From Lysobacter firmicutimachus (lineage in GTDB: Bacteria; Pseudomonadota; Gammaproteobacteria; Xanthomonadales; Xanthomonadaceae): DNA of 64,000 nt. Positions 1 through 7,054 of the stretch are shown here, one piece after another. Position 1 is the first letter of the stretch. Every line of letters begins with the position of its first letter. The notes under the pieces were generated by a model that was not told the DNA's origin, searched no databases, and was given only the letters and a program-made list of their open reading frames with translations. The stretch lies in the NCBI RefSeq assembly GCF_037027445.1, contig NZ_JBANDL010000002.1:1054001-1118000 (forward strand). Reading direction: 5' to 3'. The position numbers and the translations under genes were made by a program.

Positions 1-10
1 GGCTGACCCG

Positions 11-45
11 TCGCGCGGCGTGCGCGAAGCGGTTACAGTGTGGCC
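11..45 (+). promoter_or_regulatory. Putative promoter of trpL1-trpE; leaderless start likely
   Basis: TACAGT at 34-39 resembles a -10 box and lies six bases before the leader ATG at 46, so transcription would begin at or next to that ATG. The surrounding stretch AGCGGTTACAGT (28-39) recurs at the same distance from the second trp leader ATG (4733-4744). A TCGCGC at 11-16 is also shared at about the right -35 distance but is not a consensus -35 box. The promoter role is inferred from position and from conservation between the two copies. Confidence 0.5.
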
Positions 46-189
46 ATGAACGCCTGGGCGAACCCGCACTCCTTCTGCGCCGACGTGGGTTGGCGATGGT
101 GGCCGTCGGCCATCGTCGCTCCTGCCCACTCGCCCATGAAGGAACCGCCGCGTGATCTCGCACGAACTCTTCCAGCAGCAAGCCGCTAA
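46..189 (+). CDS. trpL: Tryptophan leader peptide upstream of trpE (trpL1)
   Basis: This 47-codon ORF begins at ATG 46 and ends at TAA 187-189, inside trpE in another frame. It has Trp at codons 4, 16, 18 and 19, with the run Gly-Trp-Arg-Trp-Trp at 15-19. Four Trp codons in 47, placed immediately before trpE, are the classic signature of a tryptophan-sensing leader. The ORF covers the trpE Shine-Dalgarno and GTG start, so its translation must interfere with trpE initiation unless ribosomes stall at the Trp run. It has no Shine-Dalgarno of its own, consistent with a leaderless mRNA; leaderless trpL is known from Sinorhizobium meliloti. The second leader at 4751 has exactly the same length, which supports it being real. 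Expression is not proven by sequence alone. Confidence 0.75.
   Translation: MNAWANPHSFCADVGWRWWPSAIVAPAHSPMKEPPRDLARTLPAASR
92..120 (+). promoter_or_regulatory. Hairpin over the Trp codons of trpL1
   Basis: GGCGATGGTGGCC pairs with GGCCATCGTCGCT across a three-base GTC loop: 13 pairs including three G-U wobbles. The 5' arm holds the Trp codons 97-99 and 100-102, and Trp codon 91-93 sits at its base. A ribosome stalled there would prevent the hairpin from forming. No T tract follows it, so it is not an intrinsic terminator. An equivalent, weaker hairpin lies in the second leader (about 4802-4823). Confidence 0.55.
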
Positions 190-1627
190 CGGCTACACCC
201 GCATCCCGGTCGTGCGCGAGGTGCTGTCCGACCTCGATACGCCGCTGTCGGTCTACCTCAAGCTCGCCGACGGCCCGCATACCTACCTGTTCGAATCGGT
301 CGAAGGCGGCGAACGCTTCGGCCGCTACTCGATCATCGGCCTGCCGGCGCAGCGCGTGTACGCCTTCGCCGGGCATACCCTGTTCGTCACCGAGCACGGC
401 GAACTGGTCGACAGCCGCGTGGTCGAGGACCCCTTCGCCGAAGTCGAACGCCTGCGCACCGAGTACCAGGTGCCGAAGATCGACGGCCTGCCGGGCTTCA
501 CCGGCGGCCTGGTCGGCTGGTTCGGCTTCGAGTGCGTGCAGTACATCGAGCGCCGCCTGGCCGGTGGCGAGAAGCCCGACGAGCTGGGCACGCCCGACAT
601 CCTGCTGATGCAGAGCGAGGAAATCGCGGTATTCGACAACCTCAAGGGCCGGCTGTACCTCATCGTGCACGCCGATCCGCGCGAGCCGCAGGCCTTCGCC
701 CGCGCCAACCGCCGCCTCGACCAGCTCGTGCACCGCTTGCGCATCGGCGGCGCCAGCTACCCCGAGACGCTCGATCCGGCCGGCCTGGACGAGGGCGACT
801 TCGTTTCCGGCTTCACCCGCGAAGGCTTCATCGAGGCGGTGGAGAAGTCCAAGGAACTGATCCGCGCCGGCGACATCTTCCAGGTGGTGCTGTCGCAGCG
901 CCTGAGCGTGCCGTTCAAGGCGCGCCCGGTCGACGTCTATCGCGCCCTGCGCGCGCTGAATCCGTCGCCGTACATGTATTTCCTCGACGTCGGCGGCACC
1001 CAGGTGGTCGGTTCGTCGCCGGAGATCCTGGTGCGCCTGCAGGACGGCGAAGTCACCGTGCGCCCGATCGCCGGCACCCGTCCGCGCGGCAAGACGGTCG
1101 AGGAAGATCACGCGCTGGAAGCCGAGCTGCTGGCCGACCCCAAGGAGCGCGCCGAGCACCTGATGCTGATCGACCTCGGCCGCAACGATGTCGGCCGGGT
1201 GTCCGAAGCCAGCACGGTCGAAGTCGGCGAGCAGTTCGTGATCGAGCGCTACAGCCACGTCATGCACATCGTCAGCGAAGTCACCGGCCGCCTGCAGCCG
1301 GGGCTGAGCTACGCCGACGTGCTGCGCGCGACCTTCCCGGCCGGCACGGTCAGCGGCGCGCCGAAGATCCGCGCCCTGGAAGTGATCCGCGAGCTCGAGC
1401 CGGTCAAGCGCAACGTCTACTCCGGCGCGGTCGGCTACATCGGCTGGCACGGCGACGCCGACACCGCGATCGCGATCCGCACCGCGGTGATCCAGGACGG
1501 CCGCCTGCACGTGCAGGCCGGCGCCGGCATCGTCTACGACTCCGACCCGCAGAAGGAGTGGGAGGAGACGATGAACAAGGGCCGCGCGCTGTTCCGCGCC
1601 GTGGCCGAGGCGGCGCGCGGCTTGTAA
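152..1627 (+). CDS. trpE: Anthranilate synthase component I (TrpE)
   Basis: This is the large subunit of anthranilate synthase, which converts chorismate to anthranilate using ammonia from TrpG; it is the first committed step of tryptophan synthesis in the cytosol. The 491 aa length is usual for the family. The N-terminal LFES element (about 48-51) matches the Trp-feedback site. The chorismate-binding half carries [27 protein letters not shown] and [10 protein letters not shown]. The GTG start at 152 is chosen because AAGGA (139-143) lies eight bases upstream and the protein aligns from its first residues. The gene is separated from trpGDC by a two-component system but shares a homologous leader with it, implying co-regulation. 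The upstream leader ORF overlaps the first 38 bases of the gene. Confidence 0.97.
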   Translation: MISHELFQQQAANGYTRIPVVREVLSDLDTPLSVYLKLADGPHTYLFESVEGGERFGRYSIIGLPAQRVYAFAGHTLFVTEHGELVDSRVVEDPFAEVERLRTEYQVPKIDGLPGFTGGLVGWFGFECVQYIERRLAGGEKPDELGTPDILLMQSEEIAVFDNLKGRLYLIVHADPREPQAFARANRRLDQLVHRLRIGGASYPETLDPAGLDEGDFVSGFTREGFIEAVEKSKELIRAGDIFQVVLSQRLSVPFKARPVDVYRALRALNPSPYMYFLDVGGTQVVGSSPEILVRLQDGEVTVRPIAGTRPRGKTVEEDHALEAELLADPKERAEHLMLIDLGRNDVGRVSEASTVEVGEQFVIERYSHVMHIVSEVTGRLQPGLSYADVLRATFPAGTVSGAPKIRALEVIRELEPVKRNVYSGAVGYIGWHGDADTAIAIRTAVIQDGRLHVQAGAGIVYDSDPQKEWEETMNKGRALFRAVAEAARGL

Positions 1628-1643
1628 GCGTCGCGCGTGCCCC

Positions 1644-1808
1644 TGTAGGAGCGGCGTCAGCCGCGACCACCCGAAGAGAACGAATACCACCGCAGCCGCC
1701 GAAGCGAGGATGCTTGGCGGCTGTTTCGTTCATGCCCGCGGGCTTGCGGCTTCGGTTTCAGCGCTCGCGTACATCGCTGCGGCTGTCGCGGCTGACGCCG
1801 CTCCTACA
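1644..1808. repeat. TGTAGGAGCGGC repeat, copy 1
   Basis: This 165-base unit begins TGTAGGAGCGGCGTCAGCCG and ends with the inverse complement (CGGCTGACGCCGCTCCTACA), giving terminal inverted repeats of about 24 bases. The interior contains CCGCCGAAGC and TGCTTGGCGGC, a second partial inverted pair. It closely resembles copy 2 and looks like the REP/REPIN-type or MITE-type intergenic elements typical of Xanthomonadaceae and Pseudomonas. No transposase is encoded. Confidence 0.8.
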
Positions 1809-1850
1809 GACGGCCATGCCTCGCGATCGGATGTCCGGGTCGTGTGTTTT

Positions 1851-2016
1851 TGTAGGAGCGGCGCAAGCCGCGACCACCCGAAGAGAACGAATACCACCGC
1901 AACCGCCGAAGCGACGATGCTTGGCGGCTGCTCCACGCCTTGCCCGCGGGATTGCGGCTTCGGCTCCGGCGCTCGCGTACATGGCTGCGGCTGTCGCGGC
2001 TGACGCCGCTCCTACA
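1851..2016. repeat. TGTAGGAGCGGC repeat, copy 2
   Basis: This 166-base unit is in the same orientation as copy 1 and separated from it by 42 bases. It has the same terminal inverted repeats and the same interior, with scattered substitutions (for example GTCAGCC in copy 1 against GCAAGCC here at the left end). Two neighbouring, diverged copies in direct orientation suggest local duplication or repeated insertion. Confidence 0.8.
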
Positions 2017-2169
2017 AAGAACGCGCGGCGCGGTTCGCAGCGCCGGCGGATTAAAAAAAGTTCATGCGCAGGAAAGCTGTGCGGCAGGGGCGAGGGCGCA
2101 ATCTGAGCCGGCGATGGGGACACGCCCCACCGGCCCAGACTCCCAACCCCGAACTGCAAGGAGCTTCCC

Positions 2170-2352
2170 ATGAACGTCCGCAACGCCCTGATCGCCGTCG
2201 CCCTGACCGCGTTCGCCGGTTCCGCTTTCGCTGCCGCGCCGACCACGGCCGCCGGCGCCGCGCCGGCCGCGAAGACGGTCAAGCACGCCCACCACAAGGC
2301 CAAGAAGGCGGCCAAGCCCGCGGCCGCCGCCACGGCGCCGGCGTCGAAGTGA
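2170..2352 (+). CDS. Small secreted Ala/Lys/His-rich protein
   Basis: This 60-residue ORF has a clear signal peptide: MNVRNALIAVALTAFAGSAF followed by an Ala-rich cleavage region near 21-24. The mature part is only about 38 residues, dominated by Ala, Lys, Pro and Thr, with a VKHAHHKAKK cluster carrying three His. AAGGAG (2159-2164) sits five bases before the ATG, and a strong terminator lies 130 bases downstream, so it looks like a monocistronic gene. I do not recognise a named family. Similar short Ala/Lys/His-rich periplasmic proteins are common in gammaproteobacteria and are sometimes guessed to bind metals or acid. It precedes a two-component system, but no functional link can be shown. 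Confidence 0.65.
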   Translation: MNVRNALIAVALTAFAGSAFAAAPTTAAGAAPAAKTVKHAHHKAKKAAKPAAAATAPASK

Positions 2353-2481
2353 GCCCGCGCCGGCCGCCGCCCGGCGCGGATCGTCTCCGTCCGCTGCGCA
2401 CCGCACGACCCCACTGCGTCGGTCGCCGGCCGGCCCGCTCGCCCTGAGCCCCCGAGCCCCACGCATCGTCGGCGTGGGCCC

Positions 2482-2512
2482 GATGCCCCGCCGGCCGAGC
2501 CGGCGGGGCATC
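2482..2512 (+). terminator. Rho-independent-like terminator after the small secreted gene
   Basis: GATGCCCCGCCGG and CCGGCGGGGCATC form a perfect 13-base stem with a CCGAG loop, followed by a weak T patch (GCCTTTGC). Confidence 0.65.
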
Positions 2513-2604
2513 GCCTTTGCGTCGCGGCTGATTTACCTCGCGGCCTCGACGGGCGGCGTATCCTGTCGCCGTCCTTGTTGCGCCGTCGCGAGTCCGGAGT
2601 CGGC

Positions 2605-3279
2605 ATGCGCGTCCTGATCGTCGAAGACGACCCCCATACCGCCGGTTTCATCGCCAAGGGCTTGCGCGAGGACGGCCATGCGGTCGACCACGCCGACAAC
2701 GGCAAGGACGGCCTGTTCCTGGCCACCACCGACCCCTTCGACGCGATCGTGCTCGACCGCATGCTGCCCGGGCTGGACGGCATGACCGTGCTGCAGACCC
2801 TGCGCGGCGCCGGCAACCGGGTGCCGGTGTTGCTGCTGACCGCGCTCGGCGAAATCGATCACCGCGTCGAAGGCCTGCGCGCCGGCGCCGACGATTACCT
2901 GGTCAAGCCCTTCGCCTACGCCGAGCTGTCGGCGCGGCTGGACAGCATCGCCCGCCGCGGCCAGGCCGGCGGCAGCGAGCCGACCCGGTTGCGGGTGGCC
3001 GACCTGGAACTGGACCTGCTCAGCCGCGAAGCGCGCCGCGGTGACAAGCGCATCGAGCTGCAACCGCGCGAGTTCCGCCTGCTCGAATACCTGATGCGCC
3101 AGGCCGAACGCGTGGTGACCCGGACCATGCTGCTGGAAGCCGTGTGGGACTACCACTTCGATCCGCAGACCAACGTCATCGACGTGCACATCAGCCGCCT
3201 GCGGCAGAAGATCGACCAGGGCTTCCCGCGCCCGCTGCTGCACACCGTGCGCGGCGCCGGCTACCGGCTCGGCGCATGA
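2605..3279 (+). CDS. OmpR/PhoB-family response regulator
   Basis: This 224-residue DNA-binding regulator is activated by phosphorylation from the kinase encoded immediately downstream. The receiver domain (1-115) has acidic residues D8 and D9, the phospho-acceptor D51, T79 and K101. The C-terminal winged-helix Trans_reg_C domain (about 125-224) ends with the typical VWDYHFDPQTNVIDVHISRL pattern. The start ATG 2605 is preferred over an upstream TTG (2575) because the conserved receiver fold starts there. It overlaps the kinase by four bases (ATGA), so the two are translationally coupled. The stimulus cannot be inferred from the sequence. Confidence 0.93.
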   Translation: MRVLIVEDDPHTAGFIAKGLREDGHAVDHADNGKDGLFLATTDPFDAIVLDRMLPGLDGMTVLQTLRGAGNRVPVLLLTALGEIDHRVEGLRAGADDYLVKPFAYAELSARLDSIARRGQAGGSEPTRLRVADLELDLLSREARRGDKRIELQPREFRLLEYLMRQAERVVTRTMLLEAVWDYHFDPQTNVIDVHISRLRQKIDQGFPRPLLHTVRGAGYRLGA

Positions 3280-4634
3280 GCCGCTGGCGGCCGTGGCCGC
3301 GTTCGACCAGCGCGCGGCTGGCGCTGGCGGTGACGGTGTCGTTCCTGCTCGCCTTCGTCCTGCTCGGCGTCGGCGTGCACTACGCGGTGTCGGCGATGCT
3401 GACCCAGGACGCGCGCGAACTGGTGCGGGTCGACGCCGCCGGCCTGGTCGAGTTGTACCGCGACGACGGCCGCGCCGCGCTGCTGAGCGAATTGCGCGAA
3501 CGCATCGCCGGCGACGAGGACCCGGATGCGGTCTACGCCCTGACCGCGAACGACGGCCGCATGATCGCCGGCGATTACCCGCGCTTGCCCAACCATCGCC
3601 GCGGCGCGCGCTGGATCGAATTCACCGAGCGCGACGGCGACGGCGAGCGGCGCGTGGTCGCGCAGTTGCAGCGCCTGCCGGACGGCAGCGTCTTGCTGAC
3701 CGGCACCCGTACCCGCAGCCAGGACCGGTTCCTGGCGCTGATGCTGCGCACGGCACTGATCGCGCTGGCGTTCGCGGCGAGTCTGGGCGCCTTGATCGGC
3801 TGGCTGACCTCGCGCTGGGTGTCGCGCCGGCTGCGCCATCTCGACGACACCGCGGCGCGGGTCGGCCGCGGCGAACTCGGCCTGCGCGCCACCCCCGACG
3901 GCAGCGACGACGCCTTCGACCGGCTCGCGCGCCGCTTCAACGCCATGCTCGACCGGATCGAGGAATTGCTGGGCGGCGTGCGCCACGCCACCGACCACAT
4001 CGCCCACGACCTGCGCACGCCGCTGACCCGGCTGCGCAACCGCCTGGAGGAGTTGCGCGCGCGCGCCCAGGGCGATACCGGCGCGCGCCTGGACGCTGCC
4101 ATCGCCGAGACCGACCAGTTGCTGCAGTCCTTCGGTGCGCTATTGCGACTGGCGCGGATCGAAGCGCAGCCGCCGGTGCACGACGAGCCGGTGTTGGACC
4201 TGGCGGCGTTGGTCGCCGACGCGGTCGAGCTGTACACGCCGATCGCCGCCGAGCGCGGCATCGCATTGCGTGCCGCCGCGGCGGCGCAGGCGCGGGTGCG
4301 CGGCGACGCCGACCAATTGTTCCAGTTGCTGGTCAACCTGCTCGACAACGCGGTCAAGTACGCGCCGCCGGCGACCGAGGTCGAGGTCGCCCTGCGGCGC
4401 GAACGCGACGAAATCGTGCTGGAGATCGGCGACCGCGGCCCGGGCATTCCGGCCGCGGACCGGGAGCGGGTGTTCGACCGCTTCCAGCGCCTGGAGGCGC
4501 ACCGCGGCTCGCCCGGTACCGGCCTGGGCATGAGCCTGGTGCGGGCGATCGCGCACCGCCACGGCGGCCGCATCGCGCTGCTGGATCAGGCGCCGGGGCT
4601 GCGGGTGCGGGTGAGCCTGGCGAACGCGGACTGA
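3276..4634 (+). CDS. Membrane sensor histidine kinase
   Basis: This 452-residue kinase is the partner of the regulator at 2605. It has TM1 at about 13-36, a periplasmic sensor segment of about 110 residues, TM2 at about 150-172, a HAMP linker, then HisKA with the phospho-accepting His244 in HDLRTPL. The HATPase_c domain has an N box (NLLDNAVKYAPP), a G1 box (DRGPGIP) and a G2 box (GTGLGMSLV). The short periplasmic domain has no recognisable ligand fold. It starts at the ATG overlapping the regulator stop. After its stop there are about 100 bases of G-rich sequence before the second trp leader. Confidence 0.92.
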   Translation: MSRWRPWPRSTSARLALAVTVSFLLAFVLLGVGVHYAVSAMLTQDARELVRVDAAGLVELYRDDGRAALLSELRERIAGDEDPDAVYALTANDGRMIAGDYPRLPNHRRGARWIEFTERDGDGERRVVAQLQRLPDGSVLLTGTRTRSQDRFLALMLRTALIALAFAASLGALIGWLTSRWVSRRLRHLDDTAARVGRGELGLRATPDGSDDAFDRLARRFNAMLDRIEELLGGVRHATDHIAHDLRTPLTRLRNRLEELRARAQGDTGARLDAAIAETDQLLQSFGALLRLARIEAQPPVHDEPVLDLAALVADAVELYTPIAAERGIALRAAAAAQARVRGDADQLFQLLVNLLDNAVKYAPPATEVEVALRRERDEIVLEIGDRGPGIPAADRERVFDRFQRLEAHRGSPGTGLGMSLVRAIAHRHGGRIALLDQAPGLRVRVSLANAD

Positions 4635-4680
4635 GGCCGCGGCCTGCGGCCGGCCCGGGCGGCGCCGTACGGTCGGGCCG

Positions 4681-4711
4681 GCGGGGGGCGGAGGGGGGCG
4701 GAGGGGCCGGG
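4681..4711 (+). other. G-rich tract with quadruplex potential
   Basis: Four G runs (six, six, four and three or more) separated by one to three bases lie on the + strand about 30-60 bases upstream of the trpL2 -10 box. The pattern fits a G-quadruplex motif. Whether it matters for the trpGDC promoter is unknown. Confidence 0.5.
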
Positions 4712-4714
4712 CTC

Positions 4715-4750
4715 TCGCGCAGACCCGAGCCCAGCGGTTACAGTAGGGCC
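4715..4750 (+). promoter_or_regulatory. Putative promoter of trpL2-trpGDC; leaderless start likely
   Basis: TACAGT at 4739-4744 ends six bases before the leader ATG at 4751, exactly as at 34-39 before trpL1. AGCGGTTACAGT plus GGCCATGA, with two differing bases in between, is shared by the two sites. TCGCGC (4715-4720) is at roughly the -35 distance in both copies. Confidence 0.5.
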
Positions 4751-4894
4751 ATGATCGTTCGCGCAATTCCGCAGAAATCCGCATGGGCCGGCCTGGGCTG
4801 GCGATGGTGGCGTGCCGCCTTCGTCCCCGCTTCGCCGACCTCCGAGGATTCGCTGCGTGACCCCGCCTACGACCCCCGTCCCGCCGGACGCTGA
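4751..4894 (+). CDS. trpL: Tryptophan leader peptide upstream of trpGDC (trpL2)
   Basis: This 47-codon ORF has exactly the length of trpL1. Trp occurs at codons 12, 17, 19 and 20, with Gly-Trp-Arg-Trp-Trp at 16-20, one codon later than in trpL1. The hairpin GATGGTGG/CCGCCTTC over the Trp codons is preserved with one mismatch. The ORF contains GAGGA (4844-4848) and a GTG (4857) 106 bases from its ATG, the same geometry as the trpE start inside trpL1. It stops at 4892-4894, about 220 bases before trpG. The peptide sequences are otherwise little conserved, as expected for a leader whose function is ribosome stalling. Confidence 0.72.
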   Translation: MIVRAIPQKSAWAGLGWRWWRAAFVPASPTSEDSLRDPAYDPRPAGR

Positions 4895-5129
4895 ATTCCC
4901 CCGCCGCGCCCGCGCCCGCGCGCGCCGCCCCGCCGGTTCCGCGCCGGCCGGAGCCCGCTCCGCTTCCCGTAATTCCCCTCTCCACCGGCCTGCGCGCCGG
5001 CGCGAGCGCGTGCGCCCGTCCGCGGTCGCCGCGTGCGCCGGGTCGCAGCCGGCGCAACCCGCCGCCGGCATCCTGGCCGGCCCGCACCCCGGCATCCTCC
5101 GCATTCGAGGCGCGTCATGTCCGTCCTGA
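4857..5129 (+). CDS. Candidate upstream ORF bridging trpL2 and trpG
   Basis: This 90-codon ORF starts at GTG 4857, with GAGGA eight bases upstream, the exact counterpart of the trpE GTG in the first leader element. It ends at TGA 5127-5129, 13 bases inside trpG. The product is low complexity (Arg, Ala, Pro, Ser) with no domain. The mRNA it crosses is C-rich and G-poor: by hand count, 67 C against 31 G in 4861-4980. I infer that its value may lie in being translated, which would shield the C-rich RNA from Rho and deliver ribosomes to trpG. It could equally be a decaying relic of the duplicated leader. Confidence 0.4.
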   Translation: MTPPTTPVPPDAEFPRRARARARRPAGSAPAGARSASRNSPLHRPARRRERVRPSAVAACAGSQPAQPAAGILAGPHPGILRIRGASCPS

Positions 5130-5698
5130 TGATCGACAACTACGACAGCTTTACCTACAACCTGGTCCAGTACCTGCAGGCGCTGGGCGCGCAGGTGCGG
5201 GTGATCCGCAACGACGAGCTGTCGGCGGACGAGATCGAGCGCCTGGCGCCGGAGCGGATCGTGATTTCGCCCGGCCCGTGCACGCCGGACCAGGCCGGGG
5301 TGTCGCTGGACGTGATCCGCCGACTGGGCGCCACCACGCCGATCCTGGGCGTGTGCCTGGGCCATCAGAGCCTGGGCCAGGCCTACGGCGGCCAGGTGAT
5401 CCGGGCCAAGCGGATCATGCACGGCAAGACCTCGCCGATCCGGCACGAGGGGCGCGGCGTGTTCGCCGGCCTGCCGGACGGCTACGAGGCGACCCGCTAC
5501 CACTCGCTGGTGGTCGAGCGCGAAAGCTTGCCGGATTGTCTGGAGGTCACCGCCTGGACCGAATTCGAGGACGGCGGTTTCGAGGAGATCATGGGGCTGC
5601 GCCATCGCCAGCATCCGGTCGAGGGCGTGCAGTTCCATCCCGAGTCGATCAAGACCGAGCACGGCCATGCCCTGCTGCGCAATTTCCTGCAGCGATGA
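5117..5698 (+). CDS. trpG: Anthranilate synthase component II, glutamine amidotransferase (TrpG)
   Basis: This 193-residue class I glutamine amidotransferase supplies ammonia to TrpE. The [12 protein letters not shown] start, the oxyanion strand SPGPCTP, nucleophile Cys80 ([10 protein letters not shown]), His174 and Glu176 (VQFHPES) complete the catalytic triad. ATG 5117 is chosen over upstream in-frame starts because GAGG (5106-5109) precedes it and the conserved fold begins there. It is the first gene of trpGDC. In many bacteria a single such subunit also serves p-aminobenzoate synthesis; no second pabA-like gene is in the window. Confidence 0.97.
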   Translation: MSVLMIDNYDSFTYNLVQYLQALGAQVRVIRNDELSADEIERLAPERIVISPGPCTPDQAGVSLDVIRRLGATTPILGVCLGHQSLGQAYGGQVIRAKRIMHGKTSPIRHEGRGVFAGLPDGYEATRYHSLVVERESLPDCLEVTAWTEFEDGGFEEIMGLRHRQHPVEGVQFHPESIKTEHGHALLRNFLQR

Positions 5699-5818
5699 CG
5701 GCGCGCCCGCGCTACTCGGTACGCGACCTGCGCCACGGACGCGACGGCGAACGATGGCGAGGCTGAGCCCGCCGTACCCGCCGACCGCCGCACCGTTCTC
5801 CTACCAGGCCCCGATCCC

Positions 5819-6853
5819 ATGCCCTTGAATCCGCAAGAAGCCCTGCAACGCACCATCGAGCACCGCGAAATCTTCCACGACGAAATGGTCGAGCTGATGC
5901 GCACGATCATGCGCGGCGAAGTTTCGCCGACCATGACCGCGGCGATCCTGACCGGCCTGCGGGTCAAGAAGGAGACCGTCGGCGAGATCGCCGGCGCGGC
6001 CACGGTGCTGCGCGAGTTCGCCCGGCCGGTCGAGGTCGCCGACCGCAGCCATTTGGTCGACATCGTCGGCACCGGCGGCGACGGCGCGCACACCTTCAAT
6101 ATTTCCACCGCGAGCATGTTCGTGGTCGCCGCGGCCGGAGCCAAGGTCGCCAAGCACGGCAACCGCAGCGTCTCGTCCAAGTCCGGCAGCGCCGATGTGC
6201 TGGAGGCGCTGGGCGCGGCGATCGAGCTGCAGCCCGAGCAGGTCGGGCAGTGCATCGAGCGCGCCGGGATCGGCTTCATGTTCGCGCCGGTGCACCACCC
6301 GGCGATGAAGGTGGTGGCGCCGGTGCGGCGCGAGATGGGCGTGCGCACGCTGTTCAACATCCTCGGCCCGCTGACCAATCCCGCCGGCGCGCCGAGCATC
6401 CTGATGGGCGTGTTCCATCCCGACCTGGTCGGCATCCAGGTGCGCGTGCTGCAGGAGATGGGCGCGCAACGCGCGCTGGTGGTGTGGGGCCGCGACGGCA
6501 TGGACGAGCTTTCGCTCGGCGCAGGCACCCTGGTCGGCGAGTTGCGCGACGGGCAGGTGCGCGAGTACGAAGTGCACCCGGAGGATTTCGGCATCGCCAT
6601 GGCCGCCAGCCGCAACTTGCGCGTGGCCGACGCGGACGAATCCAAGGTGCTGTTGCTGCAGGCGCTGGAGAACCGCGACGGCCTGCCGCGCGAGATCGTC
6701 GCGCTGAACTCCGGCGCGGCGCTGTACGCGGCCGGCAAGAGCGAAAGCATCGCCGAAGGCATCGTCCTGGCGCGCCGGGCGATCGCTTCGGGCGCGGCGC
6801 GGGCCAAGCTGGACGAATTCGTCGCGCTGACCCGGGAATTGGCGGGGGCGTGA
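5819..6853 (+). CDS. trpD: Anthranilate phosphoribosyltransferase (TrpD)
   Basis: This 344-residue enzyme transfers phosphoribose from PRPP to anthranilate, the second step of the pathway. The PRPP-binding signature [13 protein letters not shown] (about 84-96), [15 protein letters not shown] and the anthranilate-site region typical of TrpD are present. It lies 120 bases after trpG with no terminator between them, so it is probably co-transcribed. The ATG at 5819 lacks a strong Shine-Dalgarno, but the family N-terminus aligns here. About 200 bases with a degenerate intergenic repeat follow before the next gene. Confidence 0.97.
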   Translation: MPLNPQEALQRTIEHREIFHDEMVELMRTIMRGEVSPTMTAAILTGLRVKKETVGEIAGAATVLREFARPVEVADRSHLVDIVGTGGDGAHTFNISTASMFVVAAAGAKVAKHGNRSVSSKSGSADVLEALGAAIELQPEQVGQCIERAGIGFMFAPVHHPAMKVVAPVRREMGVRTLFNILGPLTNPAGAPSILMGVFHPDLVGIQVRVLQEMGAQRALVVWGRDGMDELSLGAGTLVGELRDGQVREYEVHPEDFGIAMAASRNLRVADADESKVLLLQALENRDGLPREIVALNSGAALYAAGKSESIAEGIVLARRAIASGAARAKLDEFVALTRELAGA

Positions 6854-6980
6854 TCGCGGCATGCAGGATCGAATCTCTCGTGACCGCACTTTTTCACAGG
6901 GGCGCAGGGACAGGGGGCAGCGAGCGGCTCGGCCCCGGACGCGCCGGTTCAACCGGCTCGATGCTGCCGTTGTCGTTCCT

Positions 6981-7012
6981 TCCTTTGAAAAAAACGGGCA
7001 GGGGGGACTTGC
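6981..7012 (+). repeat. Intergenic TTGAAA...GGGG...TTGC element, copy 1
   Basis: TTTGAAA, an A run, a G-rich run and CTTGC occur in order. The inverse of 11351-11375 shows the same order (TTGAAA, GGGG, GGGG, ATTTGC). This looks like a small dispersed intergenic repeat of the genome. Only two degenerate copies are in the window. Confidence 0.4.
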
Positions 7013-7054
7013 CGTTGCCCTTGCTTCTGCCTTCTTCCTGACCCGGGAGCCCGC

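Larger units (their letters stand above)
1628..2169. other. Intergenic region dominated by two repeat units
   Basis: About 540 bases separate trpE from a small secreted-protein gene. Most of it is two copies of a repeat family (1644-1808 and 1851-2016). The remainder (2017-2158) contains a TTAAAAAAAG patch near 2050 and no convincing ORF. Longer ORFs across it are low-complexity products of the repeats. Confidence 0.7.

Noticed and set aside
120..160. Classical intrinsic terminator before trpE
   Set aside because: No GC stem followed by a T tract lies between the Trp codons and the trpE start.
532..2106. Long + strand ORF overlapping trpE and the repeats
   Set aside because: An Arg/Pro/Ala-rich shadow frame of trpE, as expected at this GC content; trpE itself is fully conserved.
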